Source: Rikenellaceae bacterium
GTDB lineage: Bacteria > Bacteroidota > Bacteroidia > Bacteroidales > Rikenellaceae
Direction: 5' to 3'
Length of the DNA stretch: 56,526 bases
Assembly: GCA_020859685.1 (NCBI GenBank)
Contig: JAJBVT010000003.1
Coordinates: 1 to 56,526, forward strand
The notes beneath the pieces are model-generated. The model was not told where the DNA came from. It ran no database searches and saw only the letters and a list, made by a program, of their open reading frames with translations. The position numbers and the translations under genes are program-made. Position 1 is the first letter of the stretch, and each line of letters opens with the position of its first letter. Shown here in pieces: positions 38,699 to 47,564 of this stretch.

Positions 38699-38988
38699 GA
38701 AAGACGGTACCCATGAGGATAGGCGAGCTGTGGGGCGATTTCGTGGATAGCACCCCGTCGGTTTCGCGCGGTCTGGCCGAGGCGAAGGTGGCCGGGCTGT
38801 GGCCTGCCGTGGTGGGCCCCGAGGCGGCCGCCCGTACCGTTTCGGTCTCCGTGCATAACGGGATTCTTACCGCGCGGCTCGACTCGTCCGTTGCCCGCAG
38901 CGCGCTGTTTATGCAGAGGGACGCTCTCCGGGACGCACTCAACAAGGCGGCCGGGGGGAACGTTATCCGGACGGTCATCCTCAAATAG
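38695..38988 (+). CDS. DUF721/DciA family protein
   Basis: 97 residues, with the family pattern (VPMRIGELWGDFV...VAGLWPAVVGPEAAARTVSVSVHNGILTARLDSSVARSALFMQRDALRDALNKAAGGNVIRTVIL). DciA-type proteins help load the replicative helicase in bacteria lacking DnaC. Location after recF is common in Bacteroidetes. Confidence 0.88.
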   Translation: MRKTVPMRIGELWGDFVDSTPSVSRGLAEAKVAGLWPAVVGPEAAARTVSVSVHNGILTARLDSSVARSALFMQRDALRDALNKAAGGNVIRTVILK

Positions 38989-39079
38989 TGCCCGCAGGCC
39001 CGGGGTGTGAATTTCCGGACCGCCGATTTAAGTCGGTTATCCATAGTCCGTATAATAATTTTAGTAACTATTATAGTTT

Positions 39080-39155
39080 CACACTACTGTTTTTTAGCGG
39101 CCGCCACCCCACCTCCCGGCGGGCCGAATGTCTGCAAAGCAGGCGCACTTTCGCC
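39080..39155 (+). repeat. GC-rich palindromic intergenic repeat
   Basis: TTTTTAGCGGCCGCC...GGCGGGCCGAATGTCTGCAAAGCAGGCG with the AT-rich lead-in AGTAACTATTATAGTTTCACAC; both core and second hairpin are present. Confidence 0.7.
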
Positions 39156-39232
39156 TGATTGTAAAACATTGTTTATCGGGAAAGTCCCCCGGCCCGTATC
39201 GGGGCCCATCCCCTCCCCGTCGGTCGCATCTT

Positions 39233-39385
39233 CCGGGGGCCATGCCGATACCCCATCTGGTTTTCATGCCCATACCCCCGCTGGCTTTCAAGCCGGTGTC
39301 CCCGCTGGTCTTCAAACCGGTGCCCCCCTCTGGCTACACTCCGGTGCCCCGTGGTCACACTCGAGCCGGTGCCCACACCTACGAT
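39233..39385 (+). repeat. Degenerate 24-base minisatellite
   Basis: About five to six diverged copies of a unit like CTGGCTTTCAAGCCGGTGTCCC, each about 24 bases. The unit itself contains a GCTTTCAAGC palindrome. Confidence 0.7.
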
Positions 39386-39540
39386 GGTTAAAGACAGTCG
39401 GGTCTGCCAGCTTCCGGATGGCCGCAGATGGTGACTTCCGGACGGACCGGACCCCGGGGGCGGTAAATTCTCCCTTCCGATTATTCCATACGGCCGCGGA
39501 CCGCGGCAGAATCTTTGTACCGGTATAGGCGTAAAAGGCA

Positions 39541-39569
39541 TTGAAACTCGCCTTTTATTGTTACATTTG
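39541..39569 (+). promoter_or_regulatory. Consensus Bacteroidetes promoter for the 39.6-kb RNA candidate
   Basis: TTG at 39541-39543, an 18-base spacer, then TACATTTG at 39562-39569 match the -33/-7 consensus (TTG, 17-23, TAnnTTTG). The transcript would begin at about 39575. Confidence 0.65.
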
Positions 39570-39574
39570 CCTGT

Positions 39575-39856
39575 CCGGTTCCGGTTCCCACGGTGGAAAC
39601 GGGGCCAGAGATTTACCTGCGACGAACCAAAACACGGGGCTTTGCCCCGCCGCACTACCGACGATTCGCAGCAGGAGGGACGGGTAATAACCATTTAAAC
39701 GGGTACCTGAAAGTCATACGGCTTGGTACCCGGCCTGTCCTGCATCGAGTGGTAGTGCGCAAAGTGTTTTGGTTCCAGGCCGGTGTCAAGCCTTCTACCG
39801 ATACCCTCGGGTTATCGCTATGAGGACTGCTCCGGCTTGCCGAGGCGGTCTTTTTT
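39575..39856 (+). ncRNA. Candidate structured non-coding RNA, about 280 nt
   Basis: The segment is bounded by a consensus promoter and a strong terminator and holds no credible ORF. Several perfect stems are visible: CGGGGC/GCCCCG with a TTT loop (39635-39649), GGGTACC/GGTACCC (39701-39707 with 39725-39731), and CCGGCCTG/CAGGCCGG (39730-39737 with 39776-39783). An additional hairpin lies near 39586-39600. I find no match to the universal features of RNase P RNA, SRP RNA, tmRNA or a known riboswitch. It lies 280 bases upstream of mutS on the same strand, but its own terminator suggests an independent transcript. Confidence 0.5.
39825..39856 (+). terminator. Terminator of the 39.6-kb RNA candidate
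   Basis: GACTGCTCCGGC and GCCGAGGCGGTC form a 12-position stem with one mismatch, followed by six Ts. Confidence 0.85.
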
Positions 39857-40136
39857 GTTGTCCCGTTCCCGTTCTGAAGGGGGCGGCCAAGGATACGGCG
39901 GTCGCGAGGAGGGGGTAAGGGTTGAATGTACGCATTTTTCATAATAAGGGTTTCCCCGCCCGCGGCCGTCTCTTTTCCCGGGCGGATGGCCCGGTATTCG
40001 GCAGCGGATATTCTTTCGTTGCTCATCGGTAATTCCATGATAAGGGTCGGTGTGTATTCTGCGAAAGTTTCAGTAACTTTATGGGCTGGATAATTCCCGA
40101 ACTGTTTACAGTCAAACAATTTAAACATACTACGCC
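39857..40136. other. mutS upstream region
   Basis: 280 bases with no supported gene. TAACTTTA at about 40074-40081 is a weak -7-like box for mutS. Confidence 0.4.
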
Positions 40137-42830
40137 GTGGCCCAAGCTAAGAAACCTGCGGAAACCCCGCTGATGACCCAATACTACGAGCTCAAATCCA
40201 AACATCCGGATGCTATTCTGCTCTTCAGGATGGGAGATTTTTACGAGACCTTCGGTGAAGACGCCATAAAAACCAGCAGTATTCTGGGTATTACCCTCAC
40301 CCGCAGGGCCAACGGAGCCGCCTCGTCGGTAGAGCTGGCCGGATTCCCCCATCATTCTATCGACACCTACATGCCCAAGCTCCTTCGAGCCGGGGAGAGG
40401 GTCGCCATCTGCGAGCAGCTCGAAGATCCGAAGAAGACCAAGAAGCTTGTAAAGAGGGGCATCGTGGAGCTGGTTACACCCGGGGTAACCCTGAGCGACA
40501 ATATACTCACCGGGCGGGAGAACACGTTTCTCGCGTCGGTATTTTTCGGAGCGAAATCTACCGGGGTAGCTTTTATGGACCTCTCCACCGGCGAGTTTTA
40601 CGCCGCGCAGGGCACGGACGCTTATGTGGACAAACTGCTTTCGAACCTCGCCCCGAAGGAGATACTCTACCAGCGCATCGCCCACGAGAGGTTTACCGGC
40701 ACCTTCGGCACCAAATACTGCACCTATAAGCTGGACGAGTGGGCATTCTCCGAAGAGACCAACCGCGAGAAGCTGTGCCGCCAGTTCAAGACCAAATCCC
40801 TGAAGGGATTCGGGATAGACTCGATGAACAGTGCCGTGGCCGCCGCGGGGGCCATACTCTATTACCTCGAATTTACCGAGCACCGTCAGCTCAGCCACGT
40901 CTCGTCCATATCCCGTATAGACGAAGACAAATACGTCTGGATTGACAAGTTCACCATCCGCAACCTCGAACTATTTTCGCAGGGCGATATCCGGAGGACC
41001 GCCTTCGCCGATGTGATAGACCGTACGCGTACACCCATGGGTTCGCGGATGCTCAAGAAATGGATCGCTCTTCCCAGCAAGGACCTCGGCGAGCTGGAGC
41101 GCAGGCAGGACAACGTCGCCTATATGACCGCAAATCCCGACACATGCGAAGAGCTGGCCGACAGCATGGCGCTGGTGGGTGACCTCGAGCGCATAGCCTC
41201 GCGAATTGCCGCCCAGCGGGTACTGCCGCGCGAAGTGGTGCAGCTTAAAAATTTGCTCGACGCGCTGGCGCTTGTAAAAAATTGCCTCACCGCATGCGGC
41301 GACAGCGTGCTGGGTGAGGTCGCCGGGGAAATAGACCTTATGGAAGAGGTGTCGGCCAAAATTGCCGCCGAGTTGTATCCCGACCCGTCGAACCAGTTGC
41401 AGAAGGGCGGTTTCATCGCCGACGGGGTGGACATGGAGCTGGACCAGCTCCGCAATATCGCCCTGCGCGGAAAGGATGTGCTGGCGGAGATACAGGCCCG
41501 CGAGAGCGAGGCCACCGGTATCCCGTCGCTGAAGATAAGTTTCAACAACGTGTTCGGCTACTATATCGAGGTGCGCAACGCCCACAAGGACAAGGTGCCG
41601 TCCACATGGGTGCGGAAGCAGACCCTCACCGCCGCCGAACGCTATATTACCGAGGAGCTGAAGGAGTACGAGGAGAAGATACTCGGTGCGGAGGAGAAGA
41701 TTGCCGAAATCGAGCAGCGCCTGTTCGACGAACTGATTCGATTCCTGATGAAATACCTTCGCCGGATGCAGCGCAATTCGGCTACCGTGGCGCGGCTGGA
41801 CTGCCTCTTGTCGTTCGCCGTAGTGGCCCGGGAGAGGAATTACTGCCGCCCGTCGCTGGACGAGGGCAGGGTTCTGGATATCCGGCAGGGCAGGCACCCG
41901 GTAATCGAGACGCTGATGCCCGTGGGGGAGCAGTACGTCCCCAACGATATCTACCTCGACGACGAGACCCAGCAGATAATAATGATAACCGGTCCGAACA
42001 TGGCCGGTAAATCGGCCCTTCTCCGGCAGACGGCCCTTGTCGTGCTGATGGCCCAGATAGGCAGCTTCGTTCCGGCCGCCTCGGCGCGTATCGGGCTGGT
42101 GGACAAGATATTTACCCGCGTGGGGGCGTCCGACAACATCTCGCAGGGCGAGAGTACCTTTATGGTGGAGATGCTCGAGTCGGCAAGTATCCTTAACAAC
42201 TTGTCGGACCGCAGCCTGCTCCTGCTCGACGAAATCGGCCGCGGAACGAGCACCTACGACGGTATATCGATAGCCTGGGCGATGGTTGAGTATATCCACG
42301 GCCACCGGGCCAAGCCCAAAACCCTGTTCGCCACCCATTACCACGAACTGAACGAAATCGAGGAGTTCTGCCCGCGGGTTAAGAATTTCAACGTAAGCGT
42401 CAGTGAGGTGGACAACCAGATTATATTTATCCGCAAACTCGTTCCCGGCGGTACGGAGCACTCGTTCGGTATCCATGTGGCGCGTATGGCCGGGATGCCG
42501 AAAGGGGTTGTGGACCGGGCCGCGCAACTGCTCGCCACGATGGAAGGCGCCCGGAACAACCCTCCGGAAGATGAGGAGTCGCCCTCCCAAACGAAGGGCC
42601 GCAAACGTTCGGGCCGGACCGATGCCGTGCTCGATAAGATGAAAGGGTTTACAAGCTCCACGGCCTCTCTGGCCGCTGGCGCGAAGGACTACCAACTGAG
42701 CATATTCCAGCTGGACGACCCGGTGCTGTGCCAGATACGGGACGAGGTCAAAGGGTTGGATATCAATTCTCTCACACCGCTCGAAGCTCTGAACAAACTG
42801 AGCGAAATCAAGAAGATAACGGGATTGTAA
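40137..42830 (+). CDS. mutS: DNA mismatch repair protein MutS
   Basis: 897 residues from a GTG start at 40137; the sequence [19 protein letters not shown] that follows matches the normal N-terminus. The mismatch-binding Phe-X-Glu motif (GDFYETFG) is at 33-40. Walker A GPNMAGKS starts near residue 619, then the Walker [16 protein letters not shown] and FATHYHEL follow. It recognises base mismatches and recruits MutL. Typical MutS length is 850-900, so the protein is complete. Confidence 0.97.
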   Translation: MAQAKKPAETPLMTQYYELKSKHPDAILLFRMGDFYETFGEDAIKTSSILGITLTRRANGAASSVELAGFPHHSIDTYMPKLLRAGERVAICEQLEDPKKTKKLVKRGIVELVTPGVTLSDNILTGRENTFLASVFFGAKSTGVAFMDLSTGEFYAAQGTDAYVDKLLSNLAPKEILYQRIAHERFTGTFGTKYCTYKLDEWAFSEETNREKLCRQFKTKSLKGFGIDSMNSAVAAAGAILYYLEFTEHRQLSHVSSISRIDEDKYVWIDKFTIRNLELFSQGDIRRTAFADVIDRTRTPMGSRMLKKWIALPSKDLGELERRQDNVAYMTANPDTCEELADSMALVGDLERIASRIAAQRVLPREVVQLKNLLDALALVKNCLTACGDSVLGEVAGEIDLMEEVSAKIAAELYPDPSNQLQKGGFIADGVDMELDQLRNIALRGKDVLAEIQARESEATGIPSLKISFNNVFGYYIEVRNAHKDKVPSTWVRKQTLTAAERYITEELKEYEEKILGAEEKIAEIEQRLFDELIRFLMKYLRRMQRNSATVARLDCLLSFAVVARERNYCRPSLDEGRVLDIRQGRHPVIETLMPVGEQYVPNDIYLDDETQQIIMITGPNMAGKSALLRQTALVVLMAQIGSFVPAASARIGLVDKIFTRVGASDNISQGESTFMVEMLESASILNNLSDRSLLLLDEIGRGTSTYDGISIAWAMVEYIHGHRAKPKTLFATHYHELNEIEEFCPRVKNFNVSVSEVDNQIIFIRKLVPGGTEHSFGIHVARMAGMPKGVVDRAAQLLATMEGARNNPPEDEESPSQTKGRKRSGRTDAVLDKMKGFTSSTASLAAGAKDYQLSIFQLDDPVLCQIRDEVKGLDINSLTPLEALNKLSEIKKITGL

Positions 42831-42931
42831 ACCACCGCCTGCGCTTATTGCATATCCACCCCTGCGCCGCTACCGAAGTGGAACCAACCACGGAGTAACC
42901 GATAACCCCTTTCTCCGCCACCGGGTGGAAC

Positions 42932-44110
42932 TTACCGCGGCCGGTCCGGCAAAATATCCAGCAAGTTATCGGACGCACCGGTTCCCGGCAGGGTATCCGG
43001 CAACGTATCCGGCGGGTATAGGCTCATAAGCGAATCGAGGTTTATCGACAGGCTGTCGGCCAGTTTACGGATGGCCTTGTCGGAAAGTTTGTCTTCGGTA
43101 ATACTGTCGCAGAAATGGTCGCCGTATACCTCTTCGAGCACCGCGTCACGGAGGTTCTCCGGAAGGACCGGTTTTGCGGAGCCGCTGCCGGGCCCTTTGA
43201 AAAGCAGGTCGGTTTCCCCCGTTATGAGATAGTAGATTCCGAATACGATTAAGGCCAGAATCACAATCGCTACACCGAGGAGGAAAAAGGACAGGAGAAA
43301 GACCGTCACCGACTTCCAAATCGCCTTGAGCCAACGCAAGGCGAAGAACTGACGCAGGGTATAGGCCATCAGCAGAATATACACGCAGTATACAGTCTTA
43401 TCGGTATCCCAATCGGTCGTCCATTCCACTCCGAGGGCGACGATATCTATTATCATCCGCTGCGCGGCAAGATAGCCGCCCATAAACATCAACTCCGTAT
43501 AGTTGTACCGGCCGCCGTTGGCCCGGCGCAGCAACAGTTTGATAGACAGGGTGTAAACCGGCAGCATAGCCAGCGACCGCAGGACCACCGAGTTCTGAAA
43601 CCTGCGGATTATGAACTGCATGATGGTACCCAGCAGCGAGTCGCCGAATACACTGCTCAGGCCGTCGTCCCAACTCTCCGTGAAGGGGGTTCCGGTAGTA
43701 ACCATTACCTTTGTGGCGTAGAGCAGACCGTAGACGGTGGCGAAGATAAACAGCACGGTGAACGGGTTGGTCCGCGCGGTGCGCTTTCCGTCGATATAAT
43801 CCCGTGAGAGGTAGCCCGGGCGGGTGAACAACATTCCCACGGTACCGAGCAGTCCCTTTTCCACCTGAAAAAAGGTGGTGAAGAAACTCCGGATGCTCGA
43901 AGAGAACCGCAGGCGGACTATATCGGTCCTCTGGCCGCAATGGCTGCAAAACTTTCCGGTGGTCTTCCGGCCGCAATTCTTGCAGATATTATGTTCGGTA
44001 TAGTCCCAGTGTGTGGAGTTTTTTTGTTTCGGACGCCTGCGCAACCACCTGCCACGGCGGAGGGCCTCCGGATTGGCGGGGCCGGTTATATTTTCGTCTC
44101 TGGGTTCCAT
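42932..44110 (-). CDS. DUF3667 membrane protein with zinc ribbon
   Basis: 392 residues. An N-terminal zinc ribbon (ICKNCGRKTTGKFCSHCGQ, about 41-59) precedes the DUF3667 signature (FFQVEKGLLGTVGMLFTRPGYLSRDYIDGKRTARTNPFTVLFI) and four to five membrane segments. The C-terminal tail is rich in LPDTLP-like units (about 363-390). The function of the family is unknown. Confidence 0.85.
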   Translation of the reverse strand: MEPRDENITGPANPEALRRGRWLRRRPKQKNSTHWDYTEHNICKNCGRKTTGKFCSHCGQRTDIVRLRFSSSIRSFFTTFFQVEKGLLGTVGMLFTRPGYLSRDYIDGKRTARTNPFTVLFIFATVYGLLYATKVMVTTGTPFTESWDDGLSSVFGDSLLGTIMQFIIRRFQNSVVLRSLAMLPVYTLSIKLLLRRANGGRYNYTELMFMGGYLAAQRMIIDIVALGVEWTTDWDTDKTVYCVYILLMAYTLRQFFALRWLKAIWKSVTVFLLSFFLLGVAIVILALIVFGIYYLITGETDLLFKGPGSGSAKPVLPENLRDAVLEEVYGDHFCDSITEDKLSDKAIRKLADSLSINLDSLMSLYPPDTLPDTLPGTGASDNLLDILPDRPR

Positions 44111-44529
44111 CCGGTTGGCTGTGGCATTTGGGTTTGGAAAGGCTATTTCTGTTTATAGCCGTCCGCCTGCAAAAATATCAATAATGCGGCATGTTGAAAA
44201 TAATACGGGTATAAAAACCGTTATAATACCATGTGGTTGTGAGCGGAGTGAACCCTACTGCCCAAAATTTAATATGTATTTCATTCTGAGCGACGCGTTG
44301 GTGGGTAATATTGCCGAAAACAAACATACATTTCATTCTGAGCTAAGCGTAACTCGATGAGCAATATTACCGAATATCGACATACATGTCATTCTGAGCA
44401 AAGCGAAGAATCTAAAATATTTATTTCGACGAGGTACTCTTCTCATTTCCGGTTCCTTTCCGGCTTAAGGACGACACAGGCCGTACGATGAATGTTTTTT
44501 CTTAGTTGAATAAAACCGCATTTTTTCAC
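44111..44529. other. Intergenic region with degenerate tandem repeats
   Basis: About 420 bases between the DUF3667 gene and ssrA. It contains the 55-base repeats at 44238-44412; I see nothing else apart from the ssrA promoter. Confidence 0.6.
44238..44412 (+). repeat. Degenerate 55-base tandem repeat containing CATTCTGAGC
   Basis: Units start at about 44276, 44330 and 44385, each with TTCATTCTGAGC, a variable GCG-rich part and AATATT.CCGAA....ACATAC. A partial earlier unit starts near 44238. The motif CATTCTGAGC(G/A)AAGCGAAGAATCT is a familiar intergenic repeat in Bacteroidetes. Confidence 0.7.
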
Positions 44530-44537
44530 TATCTTTG
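44506..44537 (+). promoter_or_regulatory. ssrA promoter
   Basis: TTG at 44506-44508, 21 bases, then TATCTTTG at 44530-44537. This fits the Bacteroidetes consensus and gives a start about 35 bases before the mature 5' end. Confidence 0.7.
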
Positions 44538-44578
44538 TATACTCTTTGCACCGGACACAGTGCATTGCAGTAAGAACC

Positions 44579-44978
44579 GGGGGCGACCGGTTTTGACAGC
44601 AGGCAGGGTTTGACGGTAAGCACGCCGAGCGTTGTACGGAGGCTCGTTAATATGAACGTTCAAATTACAAATGGCAATAATAGCTACGCACTCGCTGCCT
44701 AATTTACGGAAGTAAATTGGCTTAATCCGCAGGCCCGAGGCGGTCTGCCGACGAGTACCCTTCCACAGGCATCCTCCCCTTATGCAGTGGTTTCAGGGTA
44801 TCATCAATCTGGGGATAGCCTTGCGGACAGCCCTGACCGCGGGGTGAAATCAAAGGGCTGGGGTCCGTACGAGGTTGCCGCCTACCGTGTACGGACAGAA
44901 GGATAAAACGGTCGGCTAAGCGTGTAGAAAGCCCTCGGGCTCCCTGTTTGGACGAGGGTTCGATTCCCTCCGCCTCCA
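44579..44978 (+). ncRNA. ssrA: Transfer-messenger RNA (tmRNA)
   Basis: The 5' GGGGGCG (44579-44585) pairs with CGCCTCC (44971-44977) with one G-T wobble. The T-arm GAGGGTTCGATTCCCTC is at 44954-44970. The tag reading frame following ACAAAT encodes GNNSYALAA and a TAA stop near 44700, consistent with the ALAA degradation tag. tmRNA releases stalled ribosomes and tags the unfinished peptide. CCA is not encoded. Length 400 is normal for the group. Confidence 0.95.
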
Positions 44979-44989
44979 CTTTTAAAAAA

Positions 44990-45018
44990 AACCGTGCCGG
45001 GTTACGGCACGGTTTTTT
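44990..45018 (+). terminator. ssrA terminator
   Basis: AACCGTGCCG pairs with CGGCACGGTT around GGTTA, followed by Ts. Confidence 0.85.
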
Positions 45019-45054
45019 AACGGTATATAGGAGGGTTCCCTGCCTCGTTCCGAA

Positions 45055-45612
45055 TCAGGCCCGCCGGGTATATTTGGCCTCTTCGTCATGTAGTTCCTCG
45101 ATTATCCTCTCGATATTTTTATCGTTGTTCGATGATAAAGACTGCCTCTCGTACGGAGGGCAAATACTGTTGATGTAGACCTTGTTATCACGGTATATAA
45201 CGGTGACCTGTGTCTTGGTCGCCAGAGGGCTGGGTGCCACGATGAAAACCACCACCTCTTTATGCCACGACTCTATCCGGAACCCGTAATGCTCCGTGAT
45301 ATCTTTAATGAATAGATGGAATTGCGAGATACTCAGCTTCGTGTCGGTGACGGTAAAGGTCAGCCGCTCGGAAATAATCGAATAGAGGATACCGGCGGCA
45401 AACAGAAGCCCGAAGATAATAGCCACATGGCGCATTGTGAGCAGCTTGTCGGAGACATCGTTCAGTTTGTCCGAAAGACATGTCCCGAATATGGCCACGG
45501 CCGTTGCAGCCAGTACTGCCGGCGGAAAATAATAGAGGAACTTATCCCAGCCCGAGAGTTTCAGGGTCCGGTATTTTACAGCATGCTCGACCAACTCTTG
45601 ATGCTCTTCCAT
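45055..45612 (-). CDS. Membrane protein of unknown function with two TM helices
   Basis: 185 residues. Membrane segments lie at about 27-46 (YYFPPAVLAATAVAIFGTC) and 62-82 (RHVAIIFGLLFAAGILYSIIS). A cytoplasmic domain follows, rich in beta strands (LTFTVTDTKLSISQFHLF..HKEVVVFIVAPSP), with a charged C-terminus. The arrangement of two helices and a PH-like beta domain recalls bacterial PH/DUF304-like proteins but I cannot assign it. Confidence 0.65.
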   Translation of the reverse strand: MEEHQELVEHAVKYRTLKLSGWDKFLYYFPPAVLAATAVAIFGTCLSDKLNDVSDKLLTMRHVAIIFGLLFAAGILYSIISERLTFTVTDTKLSISQFHLFIKDITEHYGFRIESWHKEVVVFIVAPSPLATKTQVTVIYRDNKVYINSICPPYERQSLSSNNDKNIERIIEELHDEEAKYTRRA

Positions 45613-45729
45613 CCTGTTTTTAACGGGTGACAGGGCAAATATAGCAATTATGGGCTATCGGGTTAAAATATCAGACTTAATTTTACTATATTAGTTGAAA
45701 CCTTTTTTACGGATGGGATAGATCTGGAT

Positions 45730-46002
45730 ATGGGCAGGCGGTTCCAAGGCAACCGGGAGCCGATCAGCAAAATGCAGATTAAGCGGCGCCGCATGAGGCG
45801 TCTGTACCTTAAGGGTCTGGAAGCCCGCAGCTACTATTATTATATGGATGCAATTCCGCAGGAGGTGGTCGACGCTGTGAAGCATGATATCCGCCGCCGG
45901 TTCCGGGCCATCAGGGTCCGGCTATGGCTGCGCACGGTTCTGCTTTTCGTAGTGATTACGGTAGTTTTGTGGGCCGTCGTCGTACTGGCGGGAAATCTGT
46001 GA
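45730..46002 (+). CDS. Small single-pass membrane protein
   Basis: 90 residues: a very basic N-terminal half (QIKRRRMRRLYLKGLEARSYYYYMDA), then one C-terminal membrane segment (TVLLFVVITVVLWAVVVLAGNL). It precedes the sulfoxide reductase by 58 bases on the same strand. Function unknown. Confidence 0.6.
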   Translation: MGRRFQGNREPISKMQIKRRRMRRLYLKGLEARSYYYYMDAIPQEVVDAVKHDIRRRFRAIRVRLWLRTVLLFVVITVVLWAVVVLAGNL

Positions 46003-46029
46003 ACCGGTGGTTCGGCACGGATTTTTAGG

Positions 46030-46037
46030 TAAATTTG
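46030..46037 (+). promoter_or_regulatory. Candidate -7 box for the sulfoxide reductase
   Basis: TAAATTTG lies 23 bases before the ATG at 46061. Confidence 0.5.
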
Positions 46038-46060
46038 TCATCATTAAATCGATTTATTTT

Positions 46061-46543
46061 ATGACGTCCGATAAAAGGGAAGCCGCATACCGGGAGCTTA
46101 TCCCGCAGCTCACGGCCTTACTCGAGGGTGAACACAGGCCCTTGCCGTGCATGGCGAATATTTGTGCGGTACTGAAAGAGAAGCTCGGCTTCTTTTGGGT
46201 GGGATTTTACATAGTCGACCGGGAAGAACTGGTGCTCGGGCCGTTTCAGGGCCCGGTTGCATGTACGACCATCGGAAAGGGCCGTGGGGTGTGCGGCGCC
46301 GCGAGGGAGAGAAAAGAGGCGCTGATTGTGCCCGACGTGGAGGCCTTTCCCGGGCATATTGCTTGCAACCCGTTATCGCGGTCGGAGATTGTGGTCCTGC
46401 TGCTTGACGAGGACGAGGTCGTAGCGGTACTGGATATCGACAGTTGCGAGCCTGACGATTTCAGCCGGACCGACGCCCGGTACCTCGGGGAGATTTTAGA
46501 CATGCCGTTCGTTAAGAATATCAAGGGATTATACGGGCGATAG
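46061..46543 (+). CDS. Free methionine-(R)-sulfoxide reductase (GAF domain)
   Basis: 160 residues from the ATG at 46061; the longer frame adds 18 residues upstream of the candidate promoter start and is unlikely. A single GAF domain carries the three conserved cysteines of fRMsr enzymes: Cys68 (PVACTTI), Cys78 (GRGVCGAA) and Cys102 (HIACNP). The end of the domain has VVAVLDIDS. It reduces free L-methionine-(R)-sulfoxide to methionine with thioredoxin. Confidence 0.92.
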   Translation: MTSDKREAAYRELIPQLTALLEGEHRPLPCMANICAVLKEKLGFFWVGFYIVDREELVLGPFQGPVACTTIGKGRGVCGAARERKEALIVPDVEAFPGHIACNPLSRSEIVVLLLDEDEVVAVLDIDSCEPDDFSRTDARYLGEILDMPFVKNIKGLYGR

Positions 46544-46651
46544 GTGGTATTAGTGAGAGATGGATTGGACGGCGCCGATTGCTGTGTCATGGAAAGGATG
46601 AATAAGAAGGGGGCTGTATTATTTTTGTCGGCTGAAAAATCAGCGATGTTT

Positions 46652-46681
46652 TTGCAGTTTTAAAATTTTGTTATACTTTTG
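46652..46681 (+). promoter_or_regulatory. tRNA-Gly promoter
   Basis: TTG at 46652-46654, 19 bases, TACTTTTG at 46674-46681; the tRNA begins 34 bases later. Confidence 0.65.
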
Positions 46682-46715
46682 TTGTCGCTAAACACACCAC
46701 GGTTTAGCGTTTATC

Positions 46716-46788
46716 GCGGAAATAGCTCAGTTGGTAGAGCACAACCTTGCCAAGGTTGGGGTCGCGGGTCCGAGTCCCGTTTTCCGCT
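46716..46788 (+). tRNA. tRNA-Gly (anticodon GCC)
   Basis: A 73-base cloverleaf: acceptor GCGGAAA/TTTCCGC, D arm GCTC/GAGC, anticodon arm CAACC-TTGCCAA-GGTTG with anticodon GCC, and T arm GCGGG-TCCGAGT-CCCGT. CCA is not encoded. Confidence 0.96.
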
Positions 46789-46791
46789 CAG

Positions 46792-46817
46792 AAGGTCTCT
46801 TGTCAGAGACCTTTTTT
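46792..46817 (+). terminator. Terminator downstream of tRNA-Gly
   Basis: AAGGTCTCT/AGAGACCTT around TGTC, then Ts. It separates the tRNA from the disrupted copy. Confidence 0.85.
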
Positions 46818-46821
46818 CATT

Positions 46822-46920
46822 CCGGAAATAGGCTCGGTTGGTATAGCACGACCTTGCCCCAATATATAAACTTCCACACCGTCAGGTGGGGTCGCGGGTC
46901 CGAGTCCCGTTTTCCGCTCA
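46822..46920 (+). pseudogene. Disrupted tRNA-Gly copy with an insertion at the anticodon
   Basis: The 5' half (to 46857) matches the functional tRNA-Gly with several substitutions through TTGCC. About 28 extra bases follow in the anticodon loop, and then the last 34 bases (46887-46920) are identical to the end of the true tRNA (46757-46790). CCCCA and TGGGG flank the insert and could extend the arm. The acceptor CGGAAA/TTTCCG can still pair. It cannot act as a normal tRNA unless the insert were removed. Confidence 0.75.
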
Positions 46921-47072
46921 CAGCACTCCGGAAGGAGAACGCAAACAGAAGAAAAATCCTTGTGTATTATATTTAAATATGTGGGCATATTGCCTTGGTT
47001 TGTTTCGGGTTGTTATCAAAAACTTGGAAATATCTTAATCTCGCAGACCTATTACTATTTTTTCTCATTATC

Positions 47073-47564
47073 TCAGTCCATCTCAGTCAATATTTCTTTA
47101 ATCGGCTTGAGTATTTGCTCCTCGAACAATTTTTTTACTCTACGATTTTCTTTACGGGATAGCTCGTTGTTCACCAAAAACCAACTGTAAGGTTCTAAAT
47201 TTTCACTTATTGCGACCAGTGCAAATGTCGTTTGGTTTTTGTCATCAATACTGCCTCTAATCCATGTATTTAAATATCTTTTTTCTTCAGGTACATAAAA
47301 ATAAATGTAGTAATAATAACCATCCCATTCCTGCTGCTCTTCAGTTAAATATGAACCTTCCGGCAAGCGATATTTTTTATTTTGCATAAAGAAAGTATCC
47401 ACCGCGGCAATTACACATTCATCGCTTGCGTCGAGTTTGTACTTTTGAGCGTACACATAAACACCGGGAGATATTTTATACGCCATATATATTGCGAAGC
47501 CTGCAAGTAAGGCTATGGCAGATAAAATTATAATTCTCTTTCTTGCCTTTGTTTTTAATTTCAT
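47073..47564 (-). CDS. Membrane-anchored protein of unknown function
   Basis: 163 residues from the ATG at 47564 (MKLKTKARKRIIILSAIALL); the frame extends further upstream, but those 56 residues look like intergenic DNA. One membrane anchor (about 9-30) is followed by an extracytoplasmic domain with Tyr-rich YYYYIYFYVPEEKRYLNTWIRG and a charged C-terminus. AT-rich compared with neighbours, so possibly acquired. No family recognised. Confidence 0.65.
   Translation of the reverse strand: MKLKTKARKRIIILSAIALLAGFAIYMAYKISPGVYVYAQKYKLDASDECVIAAVDTFFMQNKKYRLPEGSYLTEEQQEWDGYYYYIYFYVPEEKRYLNTWIRGSIDDKNQTTFALVAISENLEPYSWFLVNNELSRKENRRVKKLFEEQILKPIKEILTEMD

Larger units (their letters stand above)
39000..39545. 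other. Intergenic stretch with palindrome and minisatellite
   Basis: Between DUF721 and the putative RNA gene. It holds a GC-rich palindromic repeat copy (about 39070-39155) and a degenerate 24-base tandem repeat (39233-39385). The 173-codon frame at 39007-39528 covers both and is very likely not coding. Confidence 0.6.

Noticed and set aside
39007..39528. A 173-codon frame after DUF721
   Set aside because: It crosses a palindromic repeat and a minisatellite and has no domain-like segment or good start signal.
39575..39700. Possible cobalamin riboswitch
   Set aside because: CCAGAGATTTACCTGC vaguely resembles a B12 box, but the order of elements is wrong, the box has an insertion and no cobalamin-related gene follows.
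39655..40128. A 157-codon minus-strand frame over the RNA candidate
   Set aside because: It reads antisense through the terminator and stems and has low-complexity, non-protein-like composition.
46822..46920. A second working tRNA-Gly
   Set aside because: The anticodon arm is disrupted by about 28 extra bases and the D arm has several changes; no splicing system for it is known in these bacteria.
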